Of a DNA stretch of 64,000 nucleotides, positions 1-8,178 are shown one piece after another. The notes beneath the pieces are model-generated. The model was not told the DNA's origin, did no database searches, and was given only the letters and a program-made list of their open reading frames with translations. The stretch lies in NCBI RefSeq assembly GCF_001548375.1, contig NZ_AP017295.1:5180501-5244500 (forward strand), given 5' to 3'. The translations under genes were made by a program, and so were the position numbers. This stretch comes from Nostoc sp. NIES-3756. Lineage in GTDB: Bacteria > Cyanobacteriota > Cyanobacteriia > Cyanobacteriales > Nostocaceae. Numbering within the stretch: position 1 is the first letter of the stretch; each line of letters starts with the position of its first letter.

Positions 1-529
1 GCAAGCCTCCCCAATGCTGGGGTCTGGGAATCTCTTGATTTTCGTATTTACTTTGCAATTCCTGCATCCGTTGTTCTAGAACCTCCCGCGTGGGAATTAT
101 TTCGCTTTGATTAGATGCCCATGCACCGAGACGACTTTTAGTAGGACGGCTTTCAAAATAGTAATCTGATTCGCTTTCTGAAACCTTCTCTACCCTGCCT
201 AAAATTCTGACTTGGCGTTCTAATTCTGCCCACCAGAAAACCAATGCTGCTTGGGGATTTGCTGCGAGTTCTTGACCTTTACGGCTGTTATAGTTTGTGA
301 AAAAGACAAAACCCCGTTCATCAAAGTCTTTTAACAACACCATCCTTGCCGAAGGCTTACCATCTGGCGTGGTTGTGGCAATAGTCATAGCATTAGGTTC
401 TGGAAGTTGCGCCGCCAATGCCTGCTCAAACCATTTTTTAAATTGTATAAAAGGATTGGGGTCAACCTCGGTTTTGCTCAAACCTTCTAAGGTATAGTCT
501 TTGCGAAGGTCGGCTATGGTTTTATCCAT
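1..529 (-). CDS. pdxH: pyridoxamine 5'-phosphate oxidase, 3' end cut by window edge
   Basis: FMN-dependent oxidase that makes pyridoxal 5'-phosphate from pyridoxamine or pyridoxine phosphate (vitamin B6 salvage, cytosol). The reverse strand reads [12 protein letters not shown], then [40 protein letters not shown] and [19 protein letters not shown], which are the FMN and substrate-binding blocks of the PdxH family. The last visible residues, PRPQHWGGL, match the start of the conserved C-terminus, so roughly the last 25 residues lie outside the window. A second in-frame ATG six bases upstream (535) is also possible as the start. Identification is by family pattern and is firm. Confidence 0.93.
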   Translation of the reverse strand, partial: MDKTIADLRKDYTLEGLSKTEVDPNPFIQFKKWFEQALAAQLPEPNAMTIATTTPDGKPSARMVLLKDFDERGFVFFTNYNSRKGQELAANPQAALVFWWAELERQVRILGRVEKVSESESDYYFESRPTKSRLGAWASNQSEIIPTREVLEQRMQELQSKYENQEIPRPQHWGGL

Positions 530-656
530 TGTCATTTACTTCCTTGTTATCTGATAGATTGACACACTTCCTTGTTAAATCTATTTATCATGATGATCAC
601 TGCCAATACTACTTATACAAGTTTTCTTTTAGAGTAGCGAAAGTCTATTACATCAG

Positions 657-1742
657 ATGCGCCGTTCATCATCCCTACAACGTTTACTCATTTATGGTCT
701 GAGCGGCCCTATTGTCGCTCTGAATGTCTGGCTACTATCCTTACTCTTTCGCTATTTTCAACACCCGATTACAATCCTGAGTATGGCGGCAATTTTAGCT
801 TTTTTGCTGAATTATCCAGTAAAGTTCTTTGAACGCGCCCGAATAACTCGTACTCAGGCTGTTGTTATTGTTTTGCTGGTCACTTTAACTATATTTAGCA
901 TTTTGGGTGTCACTTTAGTCCCAATGCTCATTGACCAAACTATTCAACTTTTAAATAAAATTCCTGATTGGTTAACTGCGAGTCAAGCTAACCTACAGCT
1001 AATTGAGAAATTAGCGAAGCAGCGACGTTTGCCTCTTGATTTGCGGGTGGTGAGCAATCAAATTAACGCTAGTATCCAAAGTGTAGTGCAGCAATTGGCT
1101 TCTGGGGCAGTAGGATTGGCGGGAACTCTGCTTTCGGGGTTGCTCAACTTTGTGTTAGTGGTGGTATTGGCATTTTATATGCTTCTGTATGGCGATCGCG
1201 TCTGGAATGGTTTAATCAACCTATTACCATCGAAAATTAGAGATCCCTTCTCTACATCTTTGCAACTCAATTTTCAAAACTTTTTCCTCAGCCAGCTATT
1301 ATTAGGGCTGTTCATGATTTTCGCTCTCACGCCTATATTCCTAGTTCTCAGAGTACCTTTTGCCCTGTTATTTGCCATACTCATTGGTATTTCTGAACTT
1401 ATCCCCTTTATCGGGGCGAGTTTAGGCATTGGCACAGTAACAGTGCTAGTCCTTCTACAAGATTGGTGGTTAGCAGTTCAAGTCGCCATAGCTGCAATTA
1501 TCATGCAGCAAATTAAAGATAATCTCTTAAGCCCCAAATTACTAGGTAATTTTATTGGACTTAATCCTATTTGGATTTTTGTTGCTATTTTGATGGGTTA
1601 TGAAATCGCAGGTTTATTAGGAACTTTAGTTGCAGTTCCCATTGCTGGCACAATTAAAGGAACTTTCGATGCTCTCAAAAATGGTAAGCAAGGTGATTTC
1701 ATGTCCACCGTAAATATTGCTCATGATTCACCCCCCGAGTAA
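657..1742 (+). CDS. AI-2E family transporter (PerM-type membrane protein)
   Basis: A 361-residue polytopic inner-membrane protein of the UPF0118/AI-2E exporter family. Hydrophobic segments occur near residues 15-35, 40-55 and 65-90, followed by a soluble stretch (about 105-150) and a second block of membrane helices up to about residue 335. The family signature GISELIPFIGASLGI lies near 243-257. Members have been linked to export of small molecules or to Na+/H+ exchange, and the substrate here cannot be told from sequence. It stands alone, with a convergent neighbour downstream. Confidence 0.85.
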   Translation: MRRSSSLQRLLIYGLSGPIVALNVWLLSLLFRYFQHPITILSMAAILAFLLNYPVKFFERARITRTQAVVIVLLVTLTIFSILGVTLVPMLIDQTIQLLNKIPDWLTASQANLQLIEKLAKQRRLPLDLRVVSNQINASIQSVVQQLASGAVGLAGTLLSGLLNFVLVVVLAFYMLLYGDRVWNGLINLLPSKIRDPFSTSLQLNFQNFFLSQLLLGLFMIFALTPIFLVLRVPFALLFAILIGISELIPFIGASLGIGTVTVLVLLQDWWLAVQVAIAAIIMQQIKDNLLSPKLLGNFIGLNPIWIFVAILMGYEIAGLLGTLVAVPIAGTIKGTFDALKNGKQGDFMSTVNIAHDSPPE

Positions 1743-1770
1743 ATCGAGTTAAAAGTCAACAATTAACAAC

Positions 1771-2397
1771 CTAATTTTTTACTACTATATTATTGCGTTG
1801 TGCCACGAAGCCTAAAGATACTCGTTTCATAAGTAAGTATAAAATTACCAGAATGATAAAGCTAACGGAAATAATTATTAGAGGCTGCTTTCCCACAAGT
1901 TCTTCTACACCCCTGGTAAGCAAAGCATCTGGTTGAGTAATAAAATCCCAACTGTTAAAACGTAGAAATCTCCCCCAATAAATGCCAATGGCACAGAGAG
2001 CATGAGTAATTAACTCAACTCTTAAAATCCATTGGCTTTTATCAATTCGATGTAAATAATATCCTAAATTAATTAAAGATATGACATAAGCTTCAAACCC
2101 ACCCAAAATCACTAATAAGTAAACTGGAATTAATACTAAAGTTATCATCCACACAGATTGAATTTTGCGAATGTCGTGTATCAAGTGAATTACATCTGTT
2201 AATAAATAGGGCGCATTTGGTAAAAAAGCATAGAAAACTAAAAACCCTAGCCACCATAACCAAGAGCCTCCGCGTCTGGTGCGAAACAACCAAACACTCA
2301 AAACTAAAGGTATAAAAGCCAGAAATAAGTTCCAAGTCATCCATCTCATATTTATGCTTAAGACTTGCAACACTTTGGCTAATAGTTCTTCTTGCAT
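1771..2397 (-). CDS. DUF1361 domain membrane protein
   Basis: A 208-residue protein that is almost entirely membrane spanning (about six segments). It has the DUF1361 pattern: a WNLFLAFIPLVLS start, a GFLVFYAFLPNAPYLLTDVI block near residues 50-70, and a GIYWGRFLRFNSWD block near 138-152. No function is known for the family. An internal ATG at residue 18 (MRWMTWNLF) is a reasonable alternative start, because many homologues begin near that motif. It is convergent with the AI-2E-type gene, 28 bp away. Confidence 0.78.
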   Translation of the reverse strand: MQEELLAKVLQVLSINMRWMTWNLFLAFIPLVLSVWLFRTRRGGSWLWWLGFLVFYAFLPNAPYLLTDVIHLIHDIRKIQSVWMITLVLIPVYLLVILGGFEAYVISLINLGYYLHRIDKSQWILRVELITHALCAIGIYWGRFLRFNSWDFITQPDALLTRGVEELVGKQPLIIISVSFIILVILYLLMKRVSLGFVAQRNNIVVKN

Positions 2398-2700
2398 ACC
2401 TGTTTGCTCTCAAAACTTATAATTAATGTTAATTGGTAATTTATTATTAACAATCTAGTTATTGAAAAAAGCAGACTATTGGTAGATTTTAATCATTAAA
2501 TTAAGTCATTAATTATTTCGATAGCATAGCAAATGCTTATTTGCTAGTAGCTAAAAAATTATTATCAACAAACTCTAGTATAGCGAGAAAATCTTCAAGA
2601 GCAAATTTATCACTCATAAGCAACAAGTAAAAATTGTAAAATAAATTACAAAATGCTTAATTAAGATTCATGTTAATTGATAAATACTGCACAAATATTA
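2398..2700. other. AT-rich intergenic stretch, nothing recognised
   Basis: About 300 bp of very AT-rich sequence between two minus-strand genes. It probably holds the promoter of the DUF1361 gene. I see no ORF, hairpin or repeat of note. Confidence 0.5.
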
Positions 2701-3177
2701 TTAAGGATGATTGCAGTATTTGTTGAGTTCTACTACTAACTTATCTGATTCTTTGCCAGTAGTTTTAGCTGCATTAGTCAAAACAGTCTCAATTTCGACT
2801 CTAGCCTTTCGGAGTTTTTCTTTACCCGTTGATGATGCTTCTACTGTTTTAGCTGTACTCAGTGCTTTACTTGCTTTAGCGATCGCTTGACTAAGATTCT
2901 GGAAAACCTTAATATATCGGCTTTGGATATCCTTGAGATTGGGATCGCTTAAATTCAGTTCCCCTAAAGAAATAGTAATCGCCTCTAAATCTTTGGATAG
3001 TTGCAAGCTGGTTGTTACTTGCTGTCCTTTATTTTGGTCAATCAGGGAGTTTCCAGCATTAACTACCTGAATCAGTCGCTGACATTGAGTAGTCTTATCT
3101 TCAATACAACCATTAAGCAATACGGCAATGGTTACACTAACAGGAACAATAACGTTACACTTACGCCAAACAAACAT
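2701..3177 (-). CDS. small helical lipoprotein, unknown function
   Basis: 158 residues. The N-terminus has a hydrophobic stretch (VSVTIAVLLNG) ending in a lipobox-like LLNGC, so the product is probably lipid-anchored at Cys24, outside the cytoplasm. The rest is predicted mostly helical and rich in Lys, Ala and Ser (KASKALSTAKTVEASSTGKE), with no domain I can name. Conserved lipoproteins of this kind occur in Nostocales. The last residues contain a further Cys (NKYCNHP). The upstream region carries GTCAATA-type repeats shared with the polA leader. Confidence 0.62.
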   Translation of the reverse strand: MFVWRKCNVIVPVSVTIAVLLNGCIEDKTTQCQRLIQVVNAGNSLIDQNKGQQVTTSLQLSKDLEAITISLGELNLSDPNLKDIQSRYIKVFQNLSQAIAKASKALSTAKTVEASSTGKEKLRKARVEIETVLTNAAKTTGKESDKLVVELNKYCNHP

Positions 3178-3213
3178 ACATCATCTACCACAGTCGAATC
3201 TTGACAATCATAG

Positions 3214-3257
3214 CTAATAGTCAATAGTCAATAGTCATTAGTCCATAGTCAATAGTT
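3214..3257. repeat. short tandem repeat (GTCAATA family)
   Basis: Degenerate tandem units of AATAGTC/ATTAGTC/CATAGTC between the lipoprotein gene and polA. The same family recurs at about 10711-10743, 12129-12168, 22547-22597, 33438-33486 and 43257-43287. Such heptamer-type repeats are typical of heterocystous cyanobacteria. Confidence 0.8.
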
Positions 3258-3328
3258 TCTCCCTTGCTTCTGACTCAGGACTTAGCACTCCACACTCCCT
3301 ACACCGCACTTCTAGCTACAATAAGAGG

Positions 3329-6247
3329 ATGTCTGAAACTTCTATCACTACCACACGTCCTACGTTCATCCTCGTAGATGGACATTCCCTCGCCTTCCGT
3401 TCATACTTTGCTTTTGCTAAGGGACGGGATGGTGGCTTGCGCACTAAAACAGGTATTCCTACTAGTGTATGCTTCGGCTTTATCAAATGTTTATTGGAAG
3501 TCATGGCTACACAACAGCCGCAAGCAATGGCGATCGCATTTGATTTAGGTTTACCCACTTTCCGCCACGAAGCCGATGATACCTATAAAGCTGATCGCCC
3601 CGGAACACCAGAGGATTTTGTCCCGGATTTGAAAAATCTGCATGAATTGCTGGAAGGCTTTAATTTGCCGATTTATACAGCCCCAGGTTACGAAGCTGAT
3701 GATGTGCTGGGAACTTTGGCGCAAAAAGCTACCGCCGAAGGGTATAAGGTGAAAATTTTGACAGGCGATCGCGATTTGTTTCAACTCATCGACCCCCAAA
3801 AGGAAATCACTGTCTTAAATTTCAGTCCAGATGCACTCAAACGCTCTAGCAATAGTATTAGTGAAATCAGTACAGAACAAGTTAAAGAAAAACTGGGTAT
3901 TTTACCTACTCAAATTGTCGATTATAAAGCTTTGTGTGGGGATAAATCAGATAATATTCCCGGTGTTAAAGGTATTGGAGAAAAAACAGCAGTTCAGCTA
4001 CTTAACACTTATGGTTCATTAGATGAAATTTATCAAGCTTTAAATGAAATCAAAGGTGCAACTCAGAAAAAATTAGCAGAAGGCAAAGAAGATGCTGCTA
4101 AGTCTCAATATTTGGCAAAGATAGTTACAGAAGTACCACTAGAAGTTAATTTAGAAGATTGTAAATTAGTTGGGTTTGATGAAAAAAACCTCATTCCTAT
4201 TTTAGAAAAACTAGAATTTAATCGTTTTTTATCTCAAATTAACCAACTAAAGCTACGTTTTGGTGGCAAAGTTGAGGAAGCACCAACTTCAGAGGTAACA
4301 CCACCAGTTAATACTGATGATGAAGATAATGATTTGTGGTTTTTCAGTGCTGAAGATACTGCAACCATTACCCAAACAACTAATGCGACAATTCAACCAA
4401 GAATTATTGATACTGAAGCTAAACTTACAGAATTAGTACAGATATTAAAACAATTTACTAACCCAGAGAATCCTGTTGCTTGGGACACGGAAACTAGTGA
4501 CTTAGAACCAAGGGATGCCGCTTTAGTAGGTATTGGTTGCTGCTGGGGAACAGAACCAGATGCTACCGCTTATATTCCTATCACTCATGCAAAAGGAAAT
4601 AATTTAGATAAAGATATTGTCCTGAATGCACTGCGTCCAATTTTAGAAAGTGCTGATTATCCTAAAACTTTCCAAAATGCTAAATTTGACCGCTTAGTAT
4701 TCTTAGTTCAAGGAATTAACTTAACCGGAGTTGTCTTTGATCCCATGTTGGCTAGTTATGTTTTAAATCCAGATACTAGCCATAATTTAAGTGATTTGAC
4801 TCTGCGTTACTTGGGGTTAACTATACAAAACTATGTCGATTTAGTTCCTAAAGGTAAAACTATCGGTGATATAGATATCTCTGCTGTAGCAGATTATTGT
4901 TGTTTACAAGTTTACGCCACATTCCAACTAGTAGGAAAATTGCGTGAAGAATTAGTAAAAACTCCAGCATTATATAAATTATTGACAGAAGTAGAACAAC
5001 CCTTAGAAGAAGTTTTAGCGGCTGTAGAATACACTGGTGTCAGAATTGATTCAGATTATCTACGAGAACTTTCCCAAAAATTAGAAATAGATTTAGATAA
5101 ACTACAGGAACAAGCAACCACATTAGCTGGAGAAAGCTTTAATTTAGGTTCTCCCAAAAAATTAAGTTATATCTTATTTGAAAAGTTAGGGTTATCTACT
5201 AAACATTCACGCAAAATTCAGACTGGTTACTCCACAGATGCAGCAACTTTAGAGAAACTCCAAGAAATTGATGATACTGGTTTCGTCAATGTCATCATTG
5301 AATATCGTACTTTATCTAAATTAAAGTCTACTTATGTAGATGCTTTACCTGCATTGGTACGTCCAGATACTCACCGTGTGCATACAGATTTTAATCAAAC
5401 CGCAACGTCAACTGGTAGGTTATCTTCCTCTAACCCAAACTTACAAAATATCCCCATTCGTACAGCTTTTAGTCGGCAAATTCGTAAGGCATTTTTACCC
5501 GAATCAGGTTGGTTAATGGTGGCTGCTGATTACTCACAAATTGAGTTAAGAATCTTAGCTCATTTAAGTCAAGAGCCAATATTAGTGCAAGCATATCAAC
5601 AAAATGAAGATATACACACAGTCACAGCTAAATTAGTTTTTGAAAAAGAAGATATCTCCCCAGATGAGCGAAGAATAGCCAAGACTATTAATTTCGGTGT
5701 GATATATGGGATGGGTTCTTTGAGGTTCTCTCGTTCAACGGGAATAGATAAAAATGTTGCTAACGAGTTTATTAAGAGATTTAATGAACGCTATGCCAAA
5801 GTATTTGCTTATTTGGAAGGAATGAAAAAAGAAGCGATCGCCCAAGGTTATGTAGAAACTATACTGGGTAGACGGCGGTATTTTGACTTTACTAGCAACA
5901 GTTTACGCAAATTCAAAGGCAACAATCCAGAGGATATTGATTTAAGCAAGTTAAAGAACCTGGGTGCTTACGATGCAGGGTTACTACGAGCTGCTGCTAA
6001 TGCTCCAATTCAAGGTTCTAGTGCTGATATTATTAAGATTGCAATGGTGCAAATTCAAGAAGTTTTAAAGAAATATCAGGCGCGGCTGTTATTACAAGTC
6101 CATGATGAATTAGTGTTTGAAGTCCCCCCCCATGAATGGGAAGAATTGCAACCACAAATTAAATCTGTGATGGAAGGTGCTGTTAACTTAACTGTCCCGT
6201 TAGTAGTCGATGTGCGTGCAGGTGAAAACTGGATGGAAACCAAGTAA
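3329..6247 (+). CDS. polA: DNA polymerase I
   Basis: 972 residues with three domains in order. The N-terminal 5'-nuclease (about 12-300) includes the DGHSLAFRSYFA and LTGDRDLFQL motifs. A DnaQ-like 3'-5' exonuclease domain covers about 365-550, and the family A polymerase runs from about 590 to the end. Polymerase motifs A (ADYSQIELRILAHLS, D734), B (RRIAKTINFGVIYGM) and C (QVHDELVFEV, D926) are intact. In the exonuclease, Exo I (D386, E388) and Exo II (D454) are kept, but the Exo III position reads YCCLQVYAT, with Gln527 where an Asp is expected. Roles are repair synthesis and Okazaki primer removal. It is a single-gene unit. Confidence 0.97.
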   Translation: MSETSITTTRPTFILVDGHSLAFRSYFAFAKGRDGGLRTKTGIPTSVCFGFIKCLLEVMATQQPQAMAIAFDLGLPTFRHEADDTYKADRPGTPEDFVPDLKNLHELLEGFNLPIYTAPGYEADDVLGTLAQKATAEGYKVKILTGDRDLFQLIDPQKEITVLNFSPDALKRSSNSISEISTEQVKEKLGILPTQIVDYKALCGDKSDNIPGVKGIGEKTAVQLLNTYGSLDEIYQALNEIKGATQKKLAEGKEDAAKSQYLAKIVTEVPLEVNLEDCKLVGFDEKNLIPILEKLEFNRFLSQINQLKLRFGGKVEEAPTSEVTPPVNTDDEDNDLWFFSAEDTATITQTTNATIQPRIIDTEAKLTELVQILKQFTNPENPVAWDTETSDLEPRDAALVGIGCCWGTEPDATAYIPITHAKGNNLDKDIVLNALRPILESADYPKTFQNAKFDRLVFLVQGINLTGVVFDPMLASYVLNPDTSHNLSDLTLRYLGLTIQNYVDLVPKGKTIGDIDISAVADYCCLQVYATFQLVGKLREELVKTPALYKLLTEVEQPLEEVLAAVEYTGVRIDSDYLRELSQKLEIDLDKLQEQATTLAGESFNLGSPKKLSYILFEKLGLSTKHSRKIQTGYSTDAATLEKLQEIDDTGFVNVIIEYRTLSKLKSTYVDALPALVRPDTHRVHTDFNQTATSTGRLSSSNPNLQNIPIRTAFSRQIRKAFLPESGWLMVAADYSQIELRILAHLSQEPILVQAYQQNEDIHTVTAKLVFEKEDISPDERRIAKTINFGVIYGMGSLRFSRSTGIDKNVANEFIKRFNERYAKVFAYLEGMKKEAIAQGYVETILGRRRYFDFTSNSLRKFKGNNPEDIDLSKLKNLGAYDAGLLRAAANAPIQGSSADIIKIAMVQIQEVLKKYQARLLLQVHDELVFEVPPHEWEELQPQIKSVMEGAVNLTVPLVVDVRAGENWMETK

Positions 6248-6553
6248 TACTTCGGCTACGCTCAGTACAAGTTCGTAGTTCGTAATTCGTAATTCGTAGT
6301 TATTTTAGTTAAGTATGGTTACTTATAAGTAGAAGCACTAAATTAAACTAAAAAAGAGGTTGCCGGGTTTCGACTGCGCGGAAGTTGAATCTCGACTACG
6401 CTCGATTACCGCGTAGTCGAAACTCAACCCTCGTCTTCTCTGGGATCGAGCATTGAGCGCACTTGTACTGAGCGTAGTCGTTCGCGGAGCGTCTCGCAGA
6501 GAAGTAGTCGAAATGCGTCTTCTAAATAATTGTGTCCACATACTTAGCTATAT
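6248..6553. repeat. intergenic palindromic repeats
   Basis: The stretch between polA and the hydrolase gene is filled with repeats. First comes a GTTCGTAGTTCGTAATTCG tandem (about 6271-6300). Then follow inverted repeats around TTTCGACT...AGTCGAAA (about 6367-6425), and copies of the Nostoc-type units CTTGTACTGAGCGTAGTCG and TTCGCGGAGCGTCTCGCAGA (about 6460-6505). A short reading frame on the minus strand here is just the repeat translated and is not called as a gene. Confidence 0.7.
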
Positions 6554-7525
6554 ATGGCAATTTACGGGGCGGATGCGATTACTTTCAATGGTGTGAGTGG
6601 CGATCGCTATTGGTTTTATGAACCTTTTCCTTATACTGGAGTAGCTGAAGTTGATGAACGCTTGAGTGGTTTTCCAGTCGCGGTGTTCCTTCCTCATCAT
6701 CGGCCGAGACAAGACACACCGCTAGTAATTGGTTTACAAGGGATGTGTGCGCCTTATGGTTGGAATGCTTTTATAGTACCAACGCTAGTAGAAATGGGGA
6801 TTGCTGTAGCTTTGTTCGATCCACCATTGGCGGGTGAACGTAGCTTAGTCCGCACCTCAACAACTTTAGTACAGAACGAAATTAAGCCGTTAATAGACCG
6901 AGGGATTCCCTTTGATACAGCCCTATTTTTGTCTATATTTCGCACAACCGCCCGTGACATTAGCAAAATCCGAGAATTTTGTGGCGATCGCTACGGACTT
7001 ACCGACTCACGACTGGCATTATTTGGAGTGAGTATGGGGGTGTTGCTGTCTGCATACGCTTTTACAGCCAATCATATAGGTGATAGGTTATTAGGAACTA
7101 TTGGTCATGCTGACCTTCCATCCTTCGCTAAAAGTTGGGGACGTTCATTTTTACCTGACTTAGCAGCTTCACCCGTAGGTAGATTAGCAGAAACATTATT
7201 GCAACGATTACAGCCTGATTTAATTCCTTTAGTTCAACTTTTACGATTAACTAAAAATCTTAAATATCAAGATGAATATGCTTGGGAATGCAACCCCATG
7301 AACTATCTTGAACAAGTCGAATCACACCGTCGAGTCCGCTTTTTAATTGGGGCTAATGATTCAATTGTTAATATTAAAGATGCTCGTGCTTGCGCGCAAA
7401 AATTCCCTGATGGCGCTTGTTATGTCGTCCCCGGTATGGGACACGGAACCCGACAATGGGGCGTTTCATTTGTTGATCATGTACGGTATTTTTTAGTCAC
7501 CCAATTGGCAGATTGGCGGGGCTAA
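6554..7525 (+). CDS. alpha/beta hydrolase fold protein
   Basis: 323 residues. The nucleophile elbow reads GVSMG with Ser160, preceded by a beta strand (SRLALF), and a late His297 in PGMGHGTRQWG can act as the catalytic base. The first 45 residues (FNGVSGDRYWFYEPFPYTGV) are not a signal peptide, so the enzyme is likely cytosolic. The N-terminal half has a dienelactone hydrolase-like GLQGMCAPYGWNAFIVPTL segment. Substrate unknown. The stop codon overlaps the convergent toxin gene by 4 bp. Confidence 0.75.
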   Translation: MAIYGADAITFNGVSGDRYWFYEPFPYTGVAEVDERLSGFPVAVFLPHHRPRQDTPLVIGLQGMCAPYGWNAFIVPTLVEMGIAVALFDPPLAGERSLVRTSTTLVQNEIKPLIDRGIPFDTALFLSIFRTTARDISKIREFCGDRYGLTDSRLALFGVSMGVLLSAYAFTANHIGDRLLGTIGHADLPSFAKSWGRSFLPDLAASPVGRLAETLLQRLQPDLIPLVQLLRLTKNLKYQDEYAWECNPMNYLEQVESHRRVRFLIGANDSIVNIKDARACAQKFPDGACYVVPGMGHGTRQWGVSFVDHVRYFLVTQLADWRG

Positions 7526-7818
7526 ATTCTATCTATCCATCGTTCTGGATCGCGTCTTGCATGAAAGCAAGCAAGTACAAAAACTGTATCTTGTTCAAAA
7601 ACGTAGAGAATTGTGTATGGAAATTTACGAATTAATGCTCTTCTTACCTGTTCATGGATGACTTGGTAAGCAAGAGGGTTACGCCCAATTCCAGATAGAC
7701 AAGCATCAACTGCACGGACAAACTCAGAACCCAAACCAGGATTTTGTGATTCGTACCACTCAAAAGCATCCTGAATATCATATTCTGCTTCTGGTTTGAT
7801 TATCAGGTTATGGTTCAT
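7522..7818 (-). CDS. ParE/RelE-family toxin
   Basis: 98 residues with the ParE/RelE fold pattern: IKPEAEYDIQDAFEWYE at the start, a central GSEFVRAVDACL helix, and the C-terminal strands FPYTILYVFEQDTVFVLACF followed by HARRDPERW. Members are either ribosome-dependent RNases (RelE) or gyrase poisons (ParE), and sequence alone does not decide which. The ATG overlaps the stop of the upstream antitoxin gene (ATGA), showing translational coupling. The C-terminal HxxRDPxxW ending is usual for toxins paired with the PF09720 antitoxin. Confidence 0.85.
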   Translation of the reverse strand: MNHNLIIKPEAEYDIQDAFEWYESQNPGLGSEFVRAVDACLSGIGRNPLAYQVIHEQVRRALIRKFPYTILYVFEQDTVFVLACFHARRDPERWIDRI

Positions 7819-8042
7819 CTGAAGAAGCCTAGCCGCTTTTTAACCTCTTCCCAAGTAGAACCATTTGCTGGGTTTTGCTGATAACTTGCTAATCGCCGAT
7901 CTAATTCCTGCTGTTGCGCTTCACTCAAGGGAACTTCTTGTTCTTGTTCAGAGATACTGTCCCATAAATCTTCAGCTAGTTGAATACGTTCTGCTACGCT
8001 GAGTTGAGAAATATCAACTTTTAACAGTGGATGTGAACTCAT
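7815..8042 (-). CDS. addiction-module antitoxin (PF09720-type)
   Basis: 75 residues. The reading MSSHPLLKVDISQLSVAERI, then QLAEDLWDSI, is the pattern of the small addiction-module component family that precedes ParE/RelE toxins. The C-terminal half (about 36-75, DRRLASYQQNPANGSTWEEV) is the likely toxin-neutralising tail. It is the first gene of the two-gene operon and overlaps the toxin by 4 bp. Such pairs are usually autoregulated, but I did not identify an operator in the upstream AT-rich leader. Confidence 0.83.
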   Translation of the reverse strand: MSSHPLLKVDISQLSVAERIQLAEDLWDSISEQEQEVPLSEAQQQELDRRLASYQQNPANGSTWEEVKKRLGFFR

Positions 8043-8178
8043 TAGTAAAGGTTTAGAGTTTATCTTTTACCTATTTTATAGCAGTCTCCAGATATGTTAG
8101 AACATAGACGAATCATAAAATCTTTATACCAAACGCCTTACCCGCCTGTCCCCTGCTATACAAATTACAAATTACAAA

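Noticed and set aside
297..497. Plus-strand frame of 66 residues over pdxH
   Set aside because: It is the shadow of the PdxH coding strand, with no SD or protein-like pattern.
6338..6541. Minus-strand frame of 67 residues rich in Arg, Ser and Thr
   Set aside because: It translates inverted-repeat units and is not protein-like.
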